Source of the DNA: Collinsella sp. AM33-4BH
GTDB taxonomy: Bacteria > Actinomycetota > Coriobacteriia > Coriobacteriales > Coriobacteriaceae
Length of the DNA stretch: 64,000 bases
Direction of reading: 5' to 3'
Assembly (NCBI RefSeq): GCF_003469205.1
Contig: NZ_QSIN01000002.1
Span: 272,711-336,710, forward strand
The stretch's first letter is position 1; the number at the start of each line of letters is the position of its first letter. This document shows positions 28,301-36,647 of this stretch, piece after piece. The translations under genes and the position numbers were made by a program. Under the pieces are notes generated by a model. It saw only the letters and a list, made by a program, of their open reading frames with translations. It made no database searches and was not told the origin of the DNA.

Positions 28301-28922
28301 GACATTAAGCAATGCAAGCCTTATCTTGAAGCTCGAAAATGTCGATGAATTGAGTAGCGAGCTTTGCCTGTTTGATAGATTTATAAAAGAATTTCCGATT
28401 ATTGAAATGCCTGTCGACCAAACTCTGGATGATTCTGTCGTTCTGGACCTTGCTATTGGATTATTGTACAAGGCACATCCGATATCTACCAATTTGCTCA
28501 ACGCAATGACCCGGCTAAGGGCGATTAACAGAAGCGTTTTCCCTCTTACGATTAATAAAGAGTCGATTGGTAAAATGCATTGCTATGACCCTGTCCTCGT
28601 TGAGCTGACCGAGAGAAACTTTATTGGACCAGCAAAGACTGTTTATGAGTATTTAGACGGACCCAAGTGGAATTCTCGCAGGAAGGTTCTAAAAAAGCTA
28701 CTGCAAAAATATCCTACGAAAGACCGGTCTATCCTACCTCGACTCTTTTCGTGTGATTTACCACGAATTGTTTCCGCTGCAAAGTCCTGGGGATCGTGGT
28801 TGGCTGTGGATATCGCATCTTATCCGCACTATTACATCGATCAGAGCTGCGAGGATGATTCCGAAAAGGCGAAAGTGATCATGAAGATTAAAGAAAAAGC
28901 TGAAGAGCACGGCCTACTATAG
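25302..28922 (+). CDS. YobI-family P-loop ATPase, membrane-associated
   Basis: 1206 residues, almost the length of Bacillus subtilis YobI. Walker A GSYGSGKS is at residues 56-63. Two membrane helices interrupt the NTPase domain (about 143-161 and 186-211), and Walker B TVIFEDIDRFDD follows at 258-269, an arrangement like KAP/YobI P-loop proteins. The last ~850 residues are helical and repeat-like with no recognised domain. YobI-type ATPases are frequent in accessory regions and are suspected to be defence or toxin-associated; no activity is established here. The start is TTG at 25302 with GGAAGG upstream. It is flanked on both sides by IS21-like remnants in direct orientation. Confidence 0.78.
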   Translation: MSIISRFRLASKEGICQENQLRPMTPKYDSSQHGRYVGRLNDALYKQNCKNVALSGSYGSGKSSILEQFAKEAKAEGHYIAKVSLANFCTGPSSDGSDSKPSTTALLEREILGQLLYQGNPSKASKSSFNQVHNIPLYRQIPKILSLSLVLFTAIIIAMLLPGAIKGDAERWFNALASMNDDSLHHCLLILIAIAAVTFFLTTIISACLLSSINSLHLKSISTSGLNLSLDKEVGDSSYFNKYRDELIYLFEINKYDTVIFEDIDRFDDLGIFDELRKLNDLLNLAPGIVGKNGNKVVRFVYAIKDSIFTFGNESKGASKEVLGSGRVKFFDMVISVVPFISKFNANEMAAKVFVSELKDAGQTDEGARYSDLLLLAAPYIADMRLMVSIRNDYLVMTHEMGSPSFGSPSALGLTCTGILAIAIYKNLYPLEYEDLRIGKGKLNELYDIHQKGINRLLPQYLAATKLVQRFKEHGDLVDEIAETLGNELKEALDERVYSISCLSIGNNSFDTRSNYSDSIFRKSFWVEFFSLNPEEFLYIGHGPNYGSEGVRLTKREFLDLVGIDLPDIGMKVLLNDGFSDTSFASLDSKTEQLRTADFYSKQDLLCPINTNGGEERLESFAKIVKQIIGDELVCELIRKGYIRKDFDLYISKYPTDAKPRVINFVYHCYQRGVQDLDYFLDDDDCNAVLKIIPTVHLDRPCCFNRYLLSHILGGGNAPSANVGRDAVITTVNGIVNNYTSSGRQIIERLLEEYPNNKSLVHKFISALLNQTERSFDILIESSGSVCATQSQRELVSYAFANMNLDVSYTCESISSWLSKNIETMSIADAVSNETRANVIANYLSRCSITIHKLSALGTELSSSVAELGNYDVTRANLLSACKASDLPTLDTLEEAYPSVYRRVVSSEDSLNSYLTALYPAEYSIAGFPPFIFTSLCRAAESWSDSANVDELASSIIAKIKLDGGKVNLNELDPNNSIDNTGAMGIALVRELVFNQKVAGTLSNASLILKLENVDELSSELCLFDRFIKEFPIIEMPVDQTLDDSVVLDLAIGLLYKAHPISTNLLNAMTRLRAINRSVFPLTINKESIGKMHCYDPVLVELTERNFIGPAKTVYEYLDGPKWNSRRKVLKKLLQKYPTKDRSILPRLFSCDLPRIVSAAKSWGSWLAVDIASYPHYYIDQSCEDDSEKAKVIMKIKEKAEEHGLL

Positions 28923-28949
28923 CTTGCCCTGCCTTTGCTGCGACCAAAA

Positions 28950-28986
28950 GCGGCATTCGCATACGCAGCATGTATGTGAATGCCGC
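28950..28986 (+). terminator. Hairpin after the YobI gene
   Basis: A 15-bp nearly perfect stem (GCGGCATTCGCATAC with its inverse at 28972-28986, one G-U pair) 28 nt after the stop codon. There is no T-run, so it may protect the mRNA 3' end rather than terminate on its own. Confidence 0.5.
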
Positions 28987-29164
28987 CCGTAGAGCAAAAG
29001 TCTGTGCCACATCATCAAGATCGGCATGTTCGACTCACAAGAGTTCTATTCAATAAGGAACGTAGAAACATACAGCGGAACAAGCATTCTGGCTAAAAGG
29101 ATCGGTGAACGGGCGATCGCGTTCTACGACAGCCCGTTCACTGACCTCAGCCTCAGGACCCCCC
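28987..29164 (+). other. Relic-like sequence with a 49-codon open frame
   Basis: From an ATG at 29026 a 49-codon frame runs to 29175 and reads like protein (FDSQEFYSIRNVETYSGTS), but it has no ribosome site and I do not recognise it. A C8 run lies at its end (29159-29166). It may be debris of a mobile element. Confidence 0.2.
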
Positions 29165-29339
29165 CCTGGCCCTGATCCTTCTCGCCACGTGGAACCTCCT
29201 CGTTCTCTGGACTGCATGGCAGCCCGAGCGTAACGGGGATGCGCGGGGAGGCGTTTAATGGCGGTGCCGAACCGCAATATCCGGCCGGGTGGACGACGGT
29301 GCCGATTCGCAATATAGGTGATGTCGAAAGGACCTAGGA
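29165..29339 (-). mobile_element. IS21-like remnant, copy B
   Basis: 29226-29339 is the second copy of the 114-bp repeat, same orientation as copy A. On the minus strand it reads ILRIGTVVHPAGYC then PRIPVTLGLP, corresponding to ILRIGTAVHPAGYC and PPIPVTLKLL in copy A, after which similarity to IstA is lost. Confidence 0.5.
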
Positions 29340-29382
29340 CTCAACTGAGAAGAGCATGGCGTTCGGGGACACCTCCGCTCAC

Positions 29383-29414
29383 CGAATCATCACCTGCTGT
29401 CTAAACTGTTAGCT
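29383..29414. repeat. Diverged half-site of the 16.3-kb palindrome
   Basis: CGAATCATCAC is followed by TG, T, TCTA and CTG at the same spacing as the right arm at 16373-16404, about 24 of 32 positions. No matching inverted arm sits next to it. Confidence 0.45.
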
Positions 29415-29478
29415 CATCAATCCACCAGCAGGAATACAATTGCATCATCATTAATATGATTGCTAAGGAGATACTTTA

Positions 29479-30384
29479 ATGCCCGGATTGTTCGCGATGC
29501 ACTCACTTGTTGTCTATAGGCTTTGGGCAAATACCAATAGACACAAAGAGGAAAGACTTGATGTCTCGAATTACGGCAATAAACCTTTACTAGACTACAT
29601 TTTTAGTTTTGTTAATGACAATAACGCGCCGTTTCAAGTAAATGAAGGTGAACGGTTCATTCAGTTCGATTCTTATAGGCAAATAAATGACAATGTTTTG
29701 GTCAATCTAAAATCTGGTCGTGCGGGACTTCGTGTTGATGTCGTTGACACAAGAACAATGGCCGATAGTGGCATTTCCTACACAGAGGAAATGGCCGGAA
29801 TGGTCCCTTCTAGACTACTCATAAAATGTACTCCCGGATTAGGCTACGCGCTGATTGGGATTGAATCCGTTCCGAATGGCGGAGGCGCCTCAGTGCCCGT
29901 CACAGCACTAAAGAATTATATTGCCAGTCATACAACGGGAATATCCTTAAAATCAGAACGAGTGCAAGAAAGATCTGCACTAGACGCATTTACGGGAGTG
30001 GAACAATTCGAACTTCGCCGTTATCGCCCCTCCAAAAACATTGAAGACGGTACCGTGGCAAACGTGGGAACTATGTCATTCATTGCAAAACATAAAAGAG
30101 GCCTTCGCATCCCTCTAGCGACAATTGATATGATAAAAGACAAGAAAGCGGTTGCGGAGTATTTTGACGTTACGAGCAACTATTCTGGTCGAGAAGAAGT
30201 TTTTGCCACGCTAAAGCAACGTGACGGAAAACCTAAGACGTTTATGCTTGATAAGGAATTCGCAGTTCCCATAACTGAAGTATTAAATAAATCAGGACAG
30301 CCGCCACTTTCTGATGATCAGTTTATCGCCGTTTGTCTTGATAGTTTCGCCAGAGCAGAGGATGTCTTCAATAGAGATAAATAG
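29479..30384 (+). CDS. RexA-like soluble protein (candidate phage exclusion sensor)
   Basis: 301 residues, soluble, no signal peptide. Compared from memory with lambda RexA (279 residues), the layout is similar: a first strand followed by a basic stretch (VVYRLWANTNRHKEE), a helix then VNEGERFIQF, a middle VPSRLLIKCTPGLGYALIG, the segment GISLKSERVQ at 154-163 (RexA has GMSLSSGERVQ), and a helical end LDSFARAEDVF. The next gene encodes a four-TM protein like RexB. In lambda, RexA senses infection and RexB depolarises the membrane. AAGGAG precedes ATG 29479; an ATG at 29497 is an alternative start. The relation is inference and needs a profile search. Confidence 0.5.
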   Translation: MPGLFAMHSLVVYRLWANTNRHKEERLDVSNYGNKPLLDYIFSFVNDNNAPFQVNEGERFIQFDSYRQINDNVLVNLKSGRAGLRVDVVDTRTMADSGISYTEEMAGMVPSRLLIKCTPGLGYALIGIESVPNGGGASVPVTALKNYIASHTTGISLKSERVQERSALDAFTGVEQFELRRYRPSKNIEDGTVANVGTMSFIAKHKRGLRIPLATIDMIKDKKAVAEYFDVTSNYSGREEVFATLKQRDGKPKTFMLDKEFAVPITEVLNKSGQPPLSDDQFIAVCLDSFARAEDVFNRDK

Positions 30385-30414
30385 TCTATTAGGTTACTCC
30401 GGAGGGTCGATAAT

Positions 30415-30945
30415 ATGGGCAAAATTGATTTCTGGCAACTTCTAATCAAATATATTGATACACTCCGCAATTATCAAACTAATAAAATATCGCACGGCGA
30501 TATATTTGTTCAGCTAATTGTTCCTGCTTTGCTGTCGGTGGCTCTGTTTTTTAATTGGCCTGACGGCTGCATTAACCTTGAAGATTTAATATCTAATCTC
30601 ATTAGCTGCATCTCTATAATTTCTGGCCTTATGTGTGGTGTTGCGGTACTTCTCTTTCAATTGCGCTTGCAAATGAGCTCTCAAAAAGATCCAAAACCAC
30701 TCGATCGCGAGTTTACAATGGTTGATGAATCTTTTCATATATCTATGTGGACTGTTTTGGATGGGCTCTTCGTTGTTGGCTTGTTATGTATTGCCCCATT
30801 GACAAAAAACTTCAATGAGCTATTTTCCAGATTCTTATTCTGTCTCGCGGCCTTCTTTCTTCTTAACTTTCTACTTGTCACACTCATGACTCTAAAACGA
30901 ATTAGCGCTGCATACACAGCGTTTTCACGCGGCTGGAAAATGTAG
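30415..30945 (+). CDS. Four-TM membrane protein, RexB-like partner
   Basis: 176 residues with four membrane helices at about 30-47, 61-82, 108-129 and 138-160, and a ~25-residue cytoplasmic-type loop between helices 2 and 3. RexB has the same count and loop position at 144 residues. It starts 30 nt after the RexA-like gene behind a CCGGAGGG site, so the two are an operon. As with RexB it could be an ion-permeable effector; the sequence itself shows only the topology. Confidence 0.55.
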   Translation: MGKIDFWQLLIKYIDTLRNYQTNKISHGDIFVQLIVPALLSVALFFNWPDGCINLEDLISNLISCISIISGLMCGVAVLLFQLRLQMSSQKDPKPLDREFTMVDESFHISMWTVLDGLFVVGLLCIAPLTKNFNELFSRFLFCLAAFFLLNFLLVTLMTLKRISAAYTAFSRGWKM

Positions 30946-31248
30946 TCCCAAGCCCATGAGCTTTTGATAATAGTGCTTCACTGAGCCGCGCATATATAGA
31001 ATAATCCAAATCAAATCAGAGTTTTGCGGACGCAGTCAACGATCTTGGTTGCATACGCAATGACTTACGAACATCGTTTGACGTGATCCGCTCCTTTCAC
31101 CGATTGGCAAAACGATTTACACCTAATTATTGGCGCTGCTCAGGGGCATTTTCTTTGTTTGTGCCTTGATCTCGCTAAACTAGTAGCTGCTGCTACCAGG
31201 GCATTTTCTGGTGCACATTCTATTGGCTCTGCGAAGATCGGAGCGGGT
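30946..31248. other. Intergenic
   Basis: Roughly 300 bases with no supportable gene. An in-frame extension of the next gene back to 31159 exists but lacks a ribosome site. Confidence 0.5.
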
Positions 31249-32342
31249 ATGTTTGCTGCCGAGTCCTACACCAGCCGTAACTACATTGCGATTGTTGCCA
31301 TGGCCTGCCTATGCGTTTTGCTGGGCGGGCCTTCCTATGCCGCGGGCGCGGAGAGCCTCATCATTGCGGGCGCGACGTACTGCGTGCCGGGCGTGTCGGG
31401 CCCCGGCTGGGCCTGGACCGATGCCGACCACCTGGAGCTTAACGGCTACGCGGGCGAGGCCATCGGCGCCGACGGCGACCTGGTGCTGACGCTTGCCGGG
31501 CAGAACTCCGTGACGGAGTCGCATGCGCCCGATGCGGACATCACGCTGTGCGGCATGGAGGTGTGGGGCAACCTGACGCTTCGCGGCGCCGGGACCCTGA
31601 CGGCGACGGGCTCGCAGTGCGGGATCCACGTCTCGCAGGCGCTCGTGGTGGACGGATGCACCGTCGATGCCCGGGCAGACGGGGCCGATATCACGGACGA
31701 GGCGGTCGCCGGTGTGATCGCCGGCGACATGGCCGTGCGCGGCGGCGGGCGCGTCGTTGCCGCGGGCGCCGGGTACGGAGCGGGCGTGCGCGCCTACGGC
31801 GTGTATCTGCAGGACGCGGGCCTTGGCGACGGTGCGGTTGGCTGCCGGCTTTCCGTCGACGCCTCGCGGCTCGATGCGACCGGTGCCGATAGCGGCGTAG
31901 CGTGCACGGGCGGGTCGCTTGTGTCCGCACGGTTTGTGACGCCTGCCGACGGGGCCTTTGGTGCTAGCGGCGTGTTGGATGCCTCCGGTGCGATGGCACC
32001 GCATGTGGTGGTTGTGCCCGATGTCGCCACGCCTCCGGCGGGGGAGACCGACAGGGGCGAGGTGACTGGCGATAGCGCGGACAAGCCCCCGCCGATGCAA
32101 GCCCCGCCGCTGGAGAGCCCACCACAGTGCCCACGGCAAATCCCTCGATGAGACCCGCGGCCACAACAACCAAGACAACAACGACAGTAACCAAGACCAC
32201 AGTCGTCAAAGTCCTCAAGCCCAAGGCTGCCACTGTGACAACAGCGGCACTCCCCAAGACCGGCGACAACAACTGGGTCGTCGCGTCCGTAGCGCTTTTC
32301 CTACTGGGGACAGTGCTCTTGGCCTCCGCATATCGCTGCTGA
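31249..32342 (+). pseudogene. Secreted LPXTG surface protein, frame broken at a C5 tract
   Basis: ATG 31249 (GGAG upstream) opens with a signal peptide (IAIVAMACLCVLLGGPSYAAGA) and a Gly/Ala/Asp-rich beta-type domain of about 250 residues (LELNGYAGEAIGA, LTLRGAGTLTATGSQCGIHV), like parallel beta-helix surface proteins. This frame stops at 32149-32151. In the -1 frame a Thr-rich linker leads to LPKTG (32250-32264), a hydrophobic helix and a short tail, the standard sortase sorting signal. Adding one C to the C5 run at 32086-32090 joins both parts in frame. As written, the product would be secreted but not wall-anchored. The domain is GC-rich, unlike its neighbours. Confidence 0.75.
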
Positions 32343-32400
32343 AATAGCTACCATTTGGAAGAAAGGGACATCCACAAGGTATAGCTATTTGCTTGTTTGT
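32342..32400 (+). terminator. Weak hairpin after the LPXTG gene
   Basis: AAATAGCTA (32342-32350) is inverted as TAGCTATTT (32382-32390), followed by a T-rich stretch. The loop is long, so confidence is low. From here to 32682 no gene can be supported. Confidence 0.3.
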
Positions 32401-32682
32401 TTATAGGCGCCCAATTATCGAAGGCAGAGGCCATATGGACGCGACCATGGGCTGAATCGTGACATGCGACCCAGATCCACATGAGTGAGACAATCAATCA
32501 ATATTGTCGCAGATTGGACTGAGGGCAACGAAAGGGCACCGGGATCTATGTCGACCTTGGTGCCCAAGTGAAAGACCAGCAGAGTTGCCTCGCAATATTC
32601 GGCGGTGCTAAAGCGGGCAAATATTAAACCGGGCTCATTGGTGGGCTGTGTGAGCTGGCTTCTTAGTGACATCACGGATTGT

Positions 32683-33837
32683 CTATAAGCAAAAGTCTGG
32701 TGTTTCGGAAATGTTATACCGTTCACCAAAACTGTCAATTTCCCTTTTCAACATAGCTGGCTCAATCTCTGCAAGCAGCCGCATAACGTCATAGATTCTT
32801 ACGATGCCTCGTATCTTCTTACTCCTCATCCGCACGAGTTCGTAAATCAGTTGAACAGAAATAGTTGTTGTATACGTTTCGCCGCTTCTATCAAGATTTA
32901 ATGCTCTTGCAGCATCATTTATCGCAGTGCAAAATAGGAGCTCAGGGGAAATCCCTTCAGCGGGGTTTTCGATTTTGATATTTACCTTATCTGCGCAAAG
33001 CTCAATTTCTGTTTCTCCGACTCTGCTTTGTTTGAGAAAGGGTTCCGTTTTACCTAGACCTAAATATTCCGTTCTTTTAAGACGCTGCCTGCGGCAGCTC
33101 TCCTTAAACATATTGTTACGACAATCTATGATGGCGGCATTCGCAATCTGGTCAGTCAGGCATGGGTAAAAACCTATTAGGATCCAATCGACCTCGCAAG
33201 ATGCCTTGAAAAGGAGATCGTAAATTTCCGCATAAAGTGGGCATTGTCCACTGTCGAGGCGGGCCACTCTTGTTCCATCGTGAATGAATAATCCCTGAAA
33301 ATCTGAATGAATTTCAATTAAATAGCCCAATTCAATGCGTCCACCATCACCGCTAAGTTCAGTAAGGTGATTGCGGTATTTAGGTAATTTGCGAGCATGA
33401 CCTGTTTTTCCACCAAACAATCGAGCATCAAGGGAGCGCGTCAAATCATCGCAACATGCACAGCTTTGATGATATTTGGCCACTGAGACATAGTTTGCGA
33501 CTAAACTCGCCATTTCCTCCGACGATACGTCGTCGGCTTTTAGCCTTGGCACCAGCTTTTCATAGTCAGCTTTCATTACCGATGTGAGCTCAGCAGATTT
33601 TGATTGAGCGTTTCGACCATGTTTGATGTTATGGTCGATTCTAAAATGCTCCAAACCAACAATGGATCCATTTTCGCGGGTAATAACAATATCAGGGCAC
33701 TCGCTGCCTGCGTTAATAGATCCACTCACCTTCAAGGCAGCTTTCTTCTTGTAACCACCCGAGGCCATTGATAGATTAAGAACATCATTGAACACTTGCT
33801 CTTCGTGCGCGTTCTGGTCGCTTTTGTTCTTGCTCAT
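32683..33837 (-). CDS. Hypothetical protein with a possible restriction-fold nuclease motif
   Basis: 384 residues, soluble. The N-terminal region has CPDIVITRENGSIVGLEHFRID, where Asp49 and Glu63 with the following EHF could be the PD...E core of a PD-(D/E)XK nuclease. Cys pairs (SCACCDD) follow. The rest is not recognised. It is the second gene of a minus-strand pair; the first (34574-33906) is DUF2971-like and ends 68 nt upstream. The nuclease reading is tentative. Confidence 0.55.
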   Translation of the reverse strand: MSKNKSDQNAHEEQVFNDVLNLSMASGGYKKKAALKVSGSINAGSECPDIVITRENGSIVGLEHFRIDHNIKHGRNAQSKSAELTSVMKADYEKLVPRLKADDVSSEEMASLVANYVSVAKYHQSCACCDDLTRSLDARLFGGKTGHARKLPKYRNHLTELSGDGGRIELGYLIEIHSDFQGLFIHDGTRVARLDSGQCPLYAEIYDLLFKASCEVDWILIGFYPCLTDQIANAAIIDCRNNMFKESCRRQRLKRTEYLGLGKTEPFLKQSRVGETEIELCADKVNIKIENPAEGISPELLFCTAINDAARALNLDRSGETYTTTISVQLIYELVRMRSKKIRGIVRIYDVMRLLAEIEPAMLKREIDSFGERYNISETPDFCL

Positions 33838-33905
33838 GCTGGATCCTCCGCCCTTATAAGTTATACATAATTCAACTCGCGCCTTTTAACGTTGTCGATA
33901 GACGC

Positions 33906-34574
33906 TCACTGAAAGGTAAGCAATTCAGCAATGTCATCAAGGGAGCCAAGTCTCAAACCCTGATAGGGAATGTAACCGTTGAACACGTTGTGCGTTACAC
34001 CATCCCTGTCCTCCTGTTTAAAGTCGATATCGCAGTCGTGGCCAGTGACGATTCGAAACTCATGTTGATATTCATATGCACGATTCTTGTGGAAAGTAAC
34101 TTCACTGGCTGCCTGCTTAAAGTTGGATAACGCCACCTTGGGCTCAAATATGTCTCCGTCATAAGAAACCAGTCCAAAATTGATACCTTCAGGTTCCGCT
34201 TCCTGAAATCGAAGCAAAAACTCGACAGGATCCTTAATCAAAACTGCAGCGCCTCTATTTGAAAATTCGTCTCTAATGCGCCGCCCATCCTTACTCTGTA
34301 GGAAGAATTGATAATTCGAATCTTCAAGTGCCGTCATGCAGTAAATTGCACGACTTGAACCAACAGACATAAAACTTGTAAGGAGACCCTCGTAGGCATC
34401 AGACCTTCCATCTCCCGCCTCTTTTGATCTAAATTCATCAATCGCCTGCAGGTAGGGGATTCCCTGGATAAGTTGTTCCGCATAAACTCTCTGCGTCACA
34501 AATTTGATTAATGACCCGACACGCCACTGCTCAAGTACGCCGGCAATTTCCGATTTAGAGATTCGCCGAACCAT
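33906..34574 (-). CDS. DUF2971-like protein
   Basis: 222 residues. The C-terminal part carries FHKNRAYEYQHEFRIVTG, which matches the F.K...Y..E.E.RI signature of DUF2971 proteins, and the N-terminal part has a K/R-V-x-AEQLI segment as in that family. DUF2971 proteins are common next to restriction and abortive-infection genes, but their activity is not known. It is the upstream gene of the minus-strand pair. Confidence 0.55.
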   Translation of the reverse strand: MVRRISKSEIAGVLEQWRVGSLIKFVTQRVYAEQLIQGIPYLQAIDEFRSKEAGDGRSDAYEGLLTSFMSVGSSRAIYCMTALEDSNYQFFLQSKDGRRIRDEFSNRGAAVLIKDPVEFLLRFQEAEPEGINFGLVSYDGDIFEPKVALSNFKQAASEVTFHKNRAYEYQHEFRIVTGHDCDIDFKQEDRDGVTHNVFNGYIPYQGLRLGSLDDIAELLTFQ

Positions 34575-34870
34575 ACAATCATCTCCTTGCTGCTATTCTT
34601 CGCATCTTATCAAGAACTAATCCAGTGAGCTTAAACGATGGTGTATATGTATCAACGTTCTCCTCTTGCATTGTCAGATGACGCCGATTCGTCGACGAAA
34701 GATGGCCTGATCTAACCAGCCTCATAAGCTCACCAATATTCCGTTAGACTCGCACAAGCTCATAATGAAATGGCTCCGATCAAAGCAAACGCCCTATGCG
34801 TAAAAATGCTCAATAATTGGATCGCGTGATTACTGGATTTTGTGTAAGAATTCTATTGGAGAGAAGCACG

Positions 34871-35719
34871 ATGCCTGAATTTATATGCTCGGTATCTTCT
34901 TTAGCTGCGACAATTGTTATCGCCTTTATACAAATATATCAGAGCAAGCGCATGGAAGTATTCGAACGTCGTCAGGACGAGAGGGATGAGCGTAGGCACG
35001 CCGAAGGGAATAAGGCACGAGCGATTGAGTTCATCTCGAAGCATTACGCCGACAGAGGCCTGATTCCGCTTTGCGCCGTTGCCGCCATGCACAATGATCT
35101 TTTCCATTATTCACGTAAGATGTATTGGGAATTCTGCTGCCTAGTGCCGGAGGTGCAGAATCTGATTCTTAAATACTGCAGTCTTGACTTGCGGGTCAGG
35201 GGAGAGGATGACCTGTTCGTCCGTTGCATCGCCGCAGTCGAAGCCGTCCTCCGTGACCGCTTCCCAAAAGATGAATCTGTTCTTTATGATGATGGGAAAT
35301 ACGTGCTTCACAGCCTCGAAAGGTATGCGGGGGAGAGACTGCCAGAACCTCGGGTTAACCTTCTTCCCGAGTGCCTGGACTCTTCGTTCCTGCCCCCTGA
35401 TAGCTGTACCCCGGGGTACGATTACCTTATCCGTAAGGTCCTTTCCGAGGCCTTCGAATCGAGGGGCGCTTCCTTCGCCCCCATTTCCTATCTAAAAAAT
35501 GACTATCAATTCGAATCGAGCCTCGAGATAGAGGCCTGCCGATTCGCGTCGACCGCTGCATTCTACGCGGCAACCTACGGCTCTGGTGACGAGGCCAACA
35601 ATAGGTACTACGGGTGCCCCGGCGGTTTCGATGGCGAGAGAATCGAGACCATGGAAGACCTATTTCTTCTTACTGTCTTCCAGATATATACCAAGCTTCT
35701 GCTTCCGAACAAAGGGTAA
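34871..35719 (+). CDS. Membrane-anchored hypothetical protein
   Basis: 282 residues from ATG 34871, which has GGAGAG upstream. One N-terminal membrane helix (FICSVSSLAATIVIAFIQIYQS) is followed by a highly charged coiled-coil-like stretch (ERRQDERDERRHAEGNKAR) and a soluble domain of about 220 residues. I do not recognise the domain. This membrane-helix plus effector layout is common in defence-island proteins, but nothing here shows a function. Confidence 0.55.
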   Translation: MPEFICSVSSLAATIVIAFIQIYQSKRMEVFERRQDERDERRHAEGNKARAIEFISKHYADRGLIPLCAVAAMHNDLFHYSRKMYWEFCCLVPEVQNLILKYCSLDLRVRGEDDLFVRCIAAVEAVLRDRFPKDESVLYDDGKYVLHSLERYAGERLPEPRVNLLPECLDSSFLPPDSCTPGYDYLIRKVLSEAFESRGASFAPISYLKNDYQFESSLEIEACRFASTAAFYAATYGSGDEANNRYYGCPGGFDGERIETMEDLFLLTVFQIYTKLLLPNKG

Positions 35720-35874
35720 GAAATAACACGAGGCATTCGTTATTTGACTCTGCCTAATTCTGCCAAACTCATTTTCGAAATCTCACTCATTTCCTTCATT
35801 ACCTGAACATACTTAAAATCAGAAATTGGTCGTAGGGCGTGACCAACGGAATCAAAAGAAAGCCCACTGAGAAG

Positions 35875-35914
35875 ATGCCTTCAATCTCTTTGGGTTGGAG
35901 GCATTTTCTTTTTC
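35875..35914 (+). terminator. Rho-independent terminator
   Basis: ATGCCT (35875-35880) with nearby CAA pairs with TTGGAGGCAT (35895-35904), followed by TTTTCTTTTT. The remaining bases of 35720-36027 show no gene. Confidence 0.55.
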
Positions 35915-36027
35915 GGAGAGTCTGCATGAATTCTAAAAATGTCTTTTTGACAAACTCCTTCTAAAAAGAACATCCAAACCATCTAGTCTGCTCTTAATAC
36001 TCGGATATAAACACTAAGGAGGTAGTC

Positions 36028-36340
36028 ATGTTATGGAGCTATGTTCAGCTTAATGACGGCACTCAGTTTGCCTACTCAGAGACAAGAGATGACGGGGCCG
36101 TTCGTGTAGCCGTCGAGCGTCCGGTTGATTTTAGCTTTGACCACGTTGAATGCTACTTGCCTACGGTCAAGTGGTTCAACTTCGAGGGATTTACTGCCGA
36201 CGATCTGGATTTTTTTGACCGAGTTCGTTAGATCAAACGCTCCGTTTATCTTCGAGCTTGCAGAACGGCAAAAAGCCAGACCGGCGGTTTCGACGCTGGC
36301 CCTCGGACGTTCTACTGTTAATCGCCCAATTGAGACATGA
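36028..36340 (+). pseudogene. Small partner gene of the nucleotidyltransferase, broken at a T7 tract
   Basis: A strong AAGGAGG site precedes ATG 36028. The first frame encodes 67 residues and stops at 36229. Removing one T from the T7 run at 36210-36216 extends it through LTEFVRSNAPFIFELAE to a TGA at 36338-36340, about 103 residues, overlapping the next ATG by ATGA. That overlap supports the longer product as the ancestral form. Related small proteins occur in Coriobacteriia next to nucleotidyltransferases; the role is unknown. Confidence 0.6.
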
Positions 36341-36647
36341 TTTCATTTGATTACATATCATCCGCGGTATCCCGCGTGCTGGCTCAATACGACGTCAGAG
36401 AAGCCTATTTATTTGGCTCGTTTGCCCGAGGCGAGCAAACGCCCAATAGCGATATTGACTTGCGCCTAGTCTGCGGCAACACCATGACGTTCGGCACGCT
36501 TTACGAACTCTCCCATGAGCTCGAGAGGGAACTTGGCGAAAGGTTGATATCGTCACCAACCCACCAGAGCACATGCGCCTGCCCTTCCGCAAAAGTATCA
36601 AGCAAGATGAGGTGCGCATCTATGAAGCAACATGTGCGGGACGATGA
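36337..36647 (+). pseudogene. MNT-type nucleotidyltransferase, frameshifted
   Basis: The first 65 or so residues are a minimal nucleotidyltransferase: AYLFGSFARGEQTPNSDIDLRL gives the GS-x10-DxD metal site in pieces. The frame then breaks at GCGAAAGG (about 36537-36543). Adding one A restores GEKVDIVTNPPEHMRL with the third conserved Asp and a normal end at TGA 36645-36647. MNT proteins usually act as antitoxins that AMPylate a HEPN toxin, but no HEPN gene is next to it. The frame as written runs into downstream sequence instead. Confidence 0.72.

Noticed and set aside
24109..29339. Active composite transposon around the YobI gene
   Set aside because: Neither flank encodes a full transposase or IstB, and target-site duplications were not evident; only remnants remain.
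31309..32181. A 290-residue minus-strand open frame opposite the LPXTG gene
   Set aside because: It is Arg/Ala-rich shadow sequence in a GC-rich region; the plus strand has the signal peptide, beta-type domain and sorting motif.
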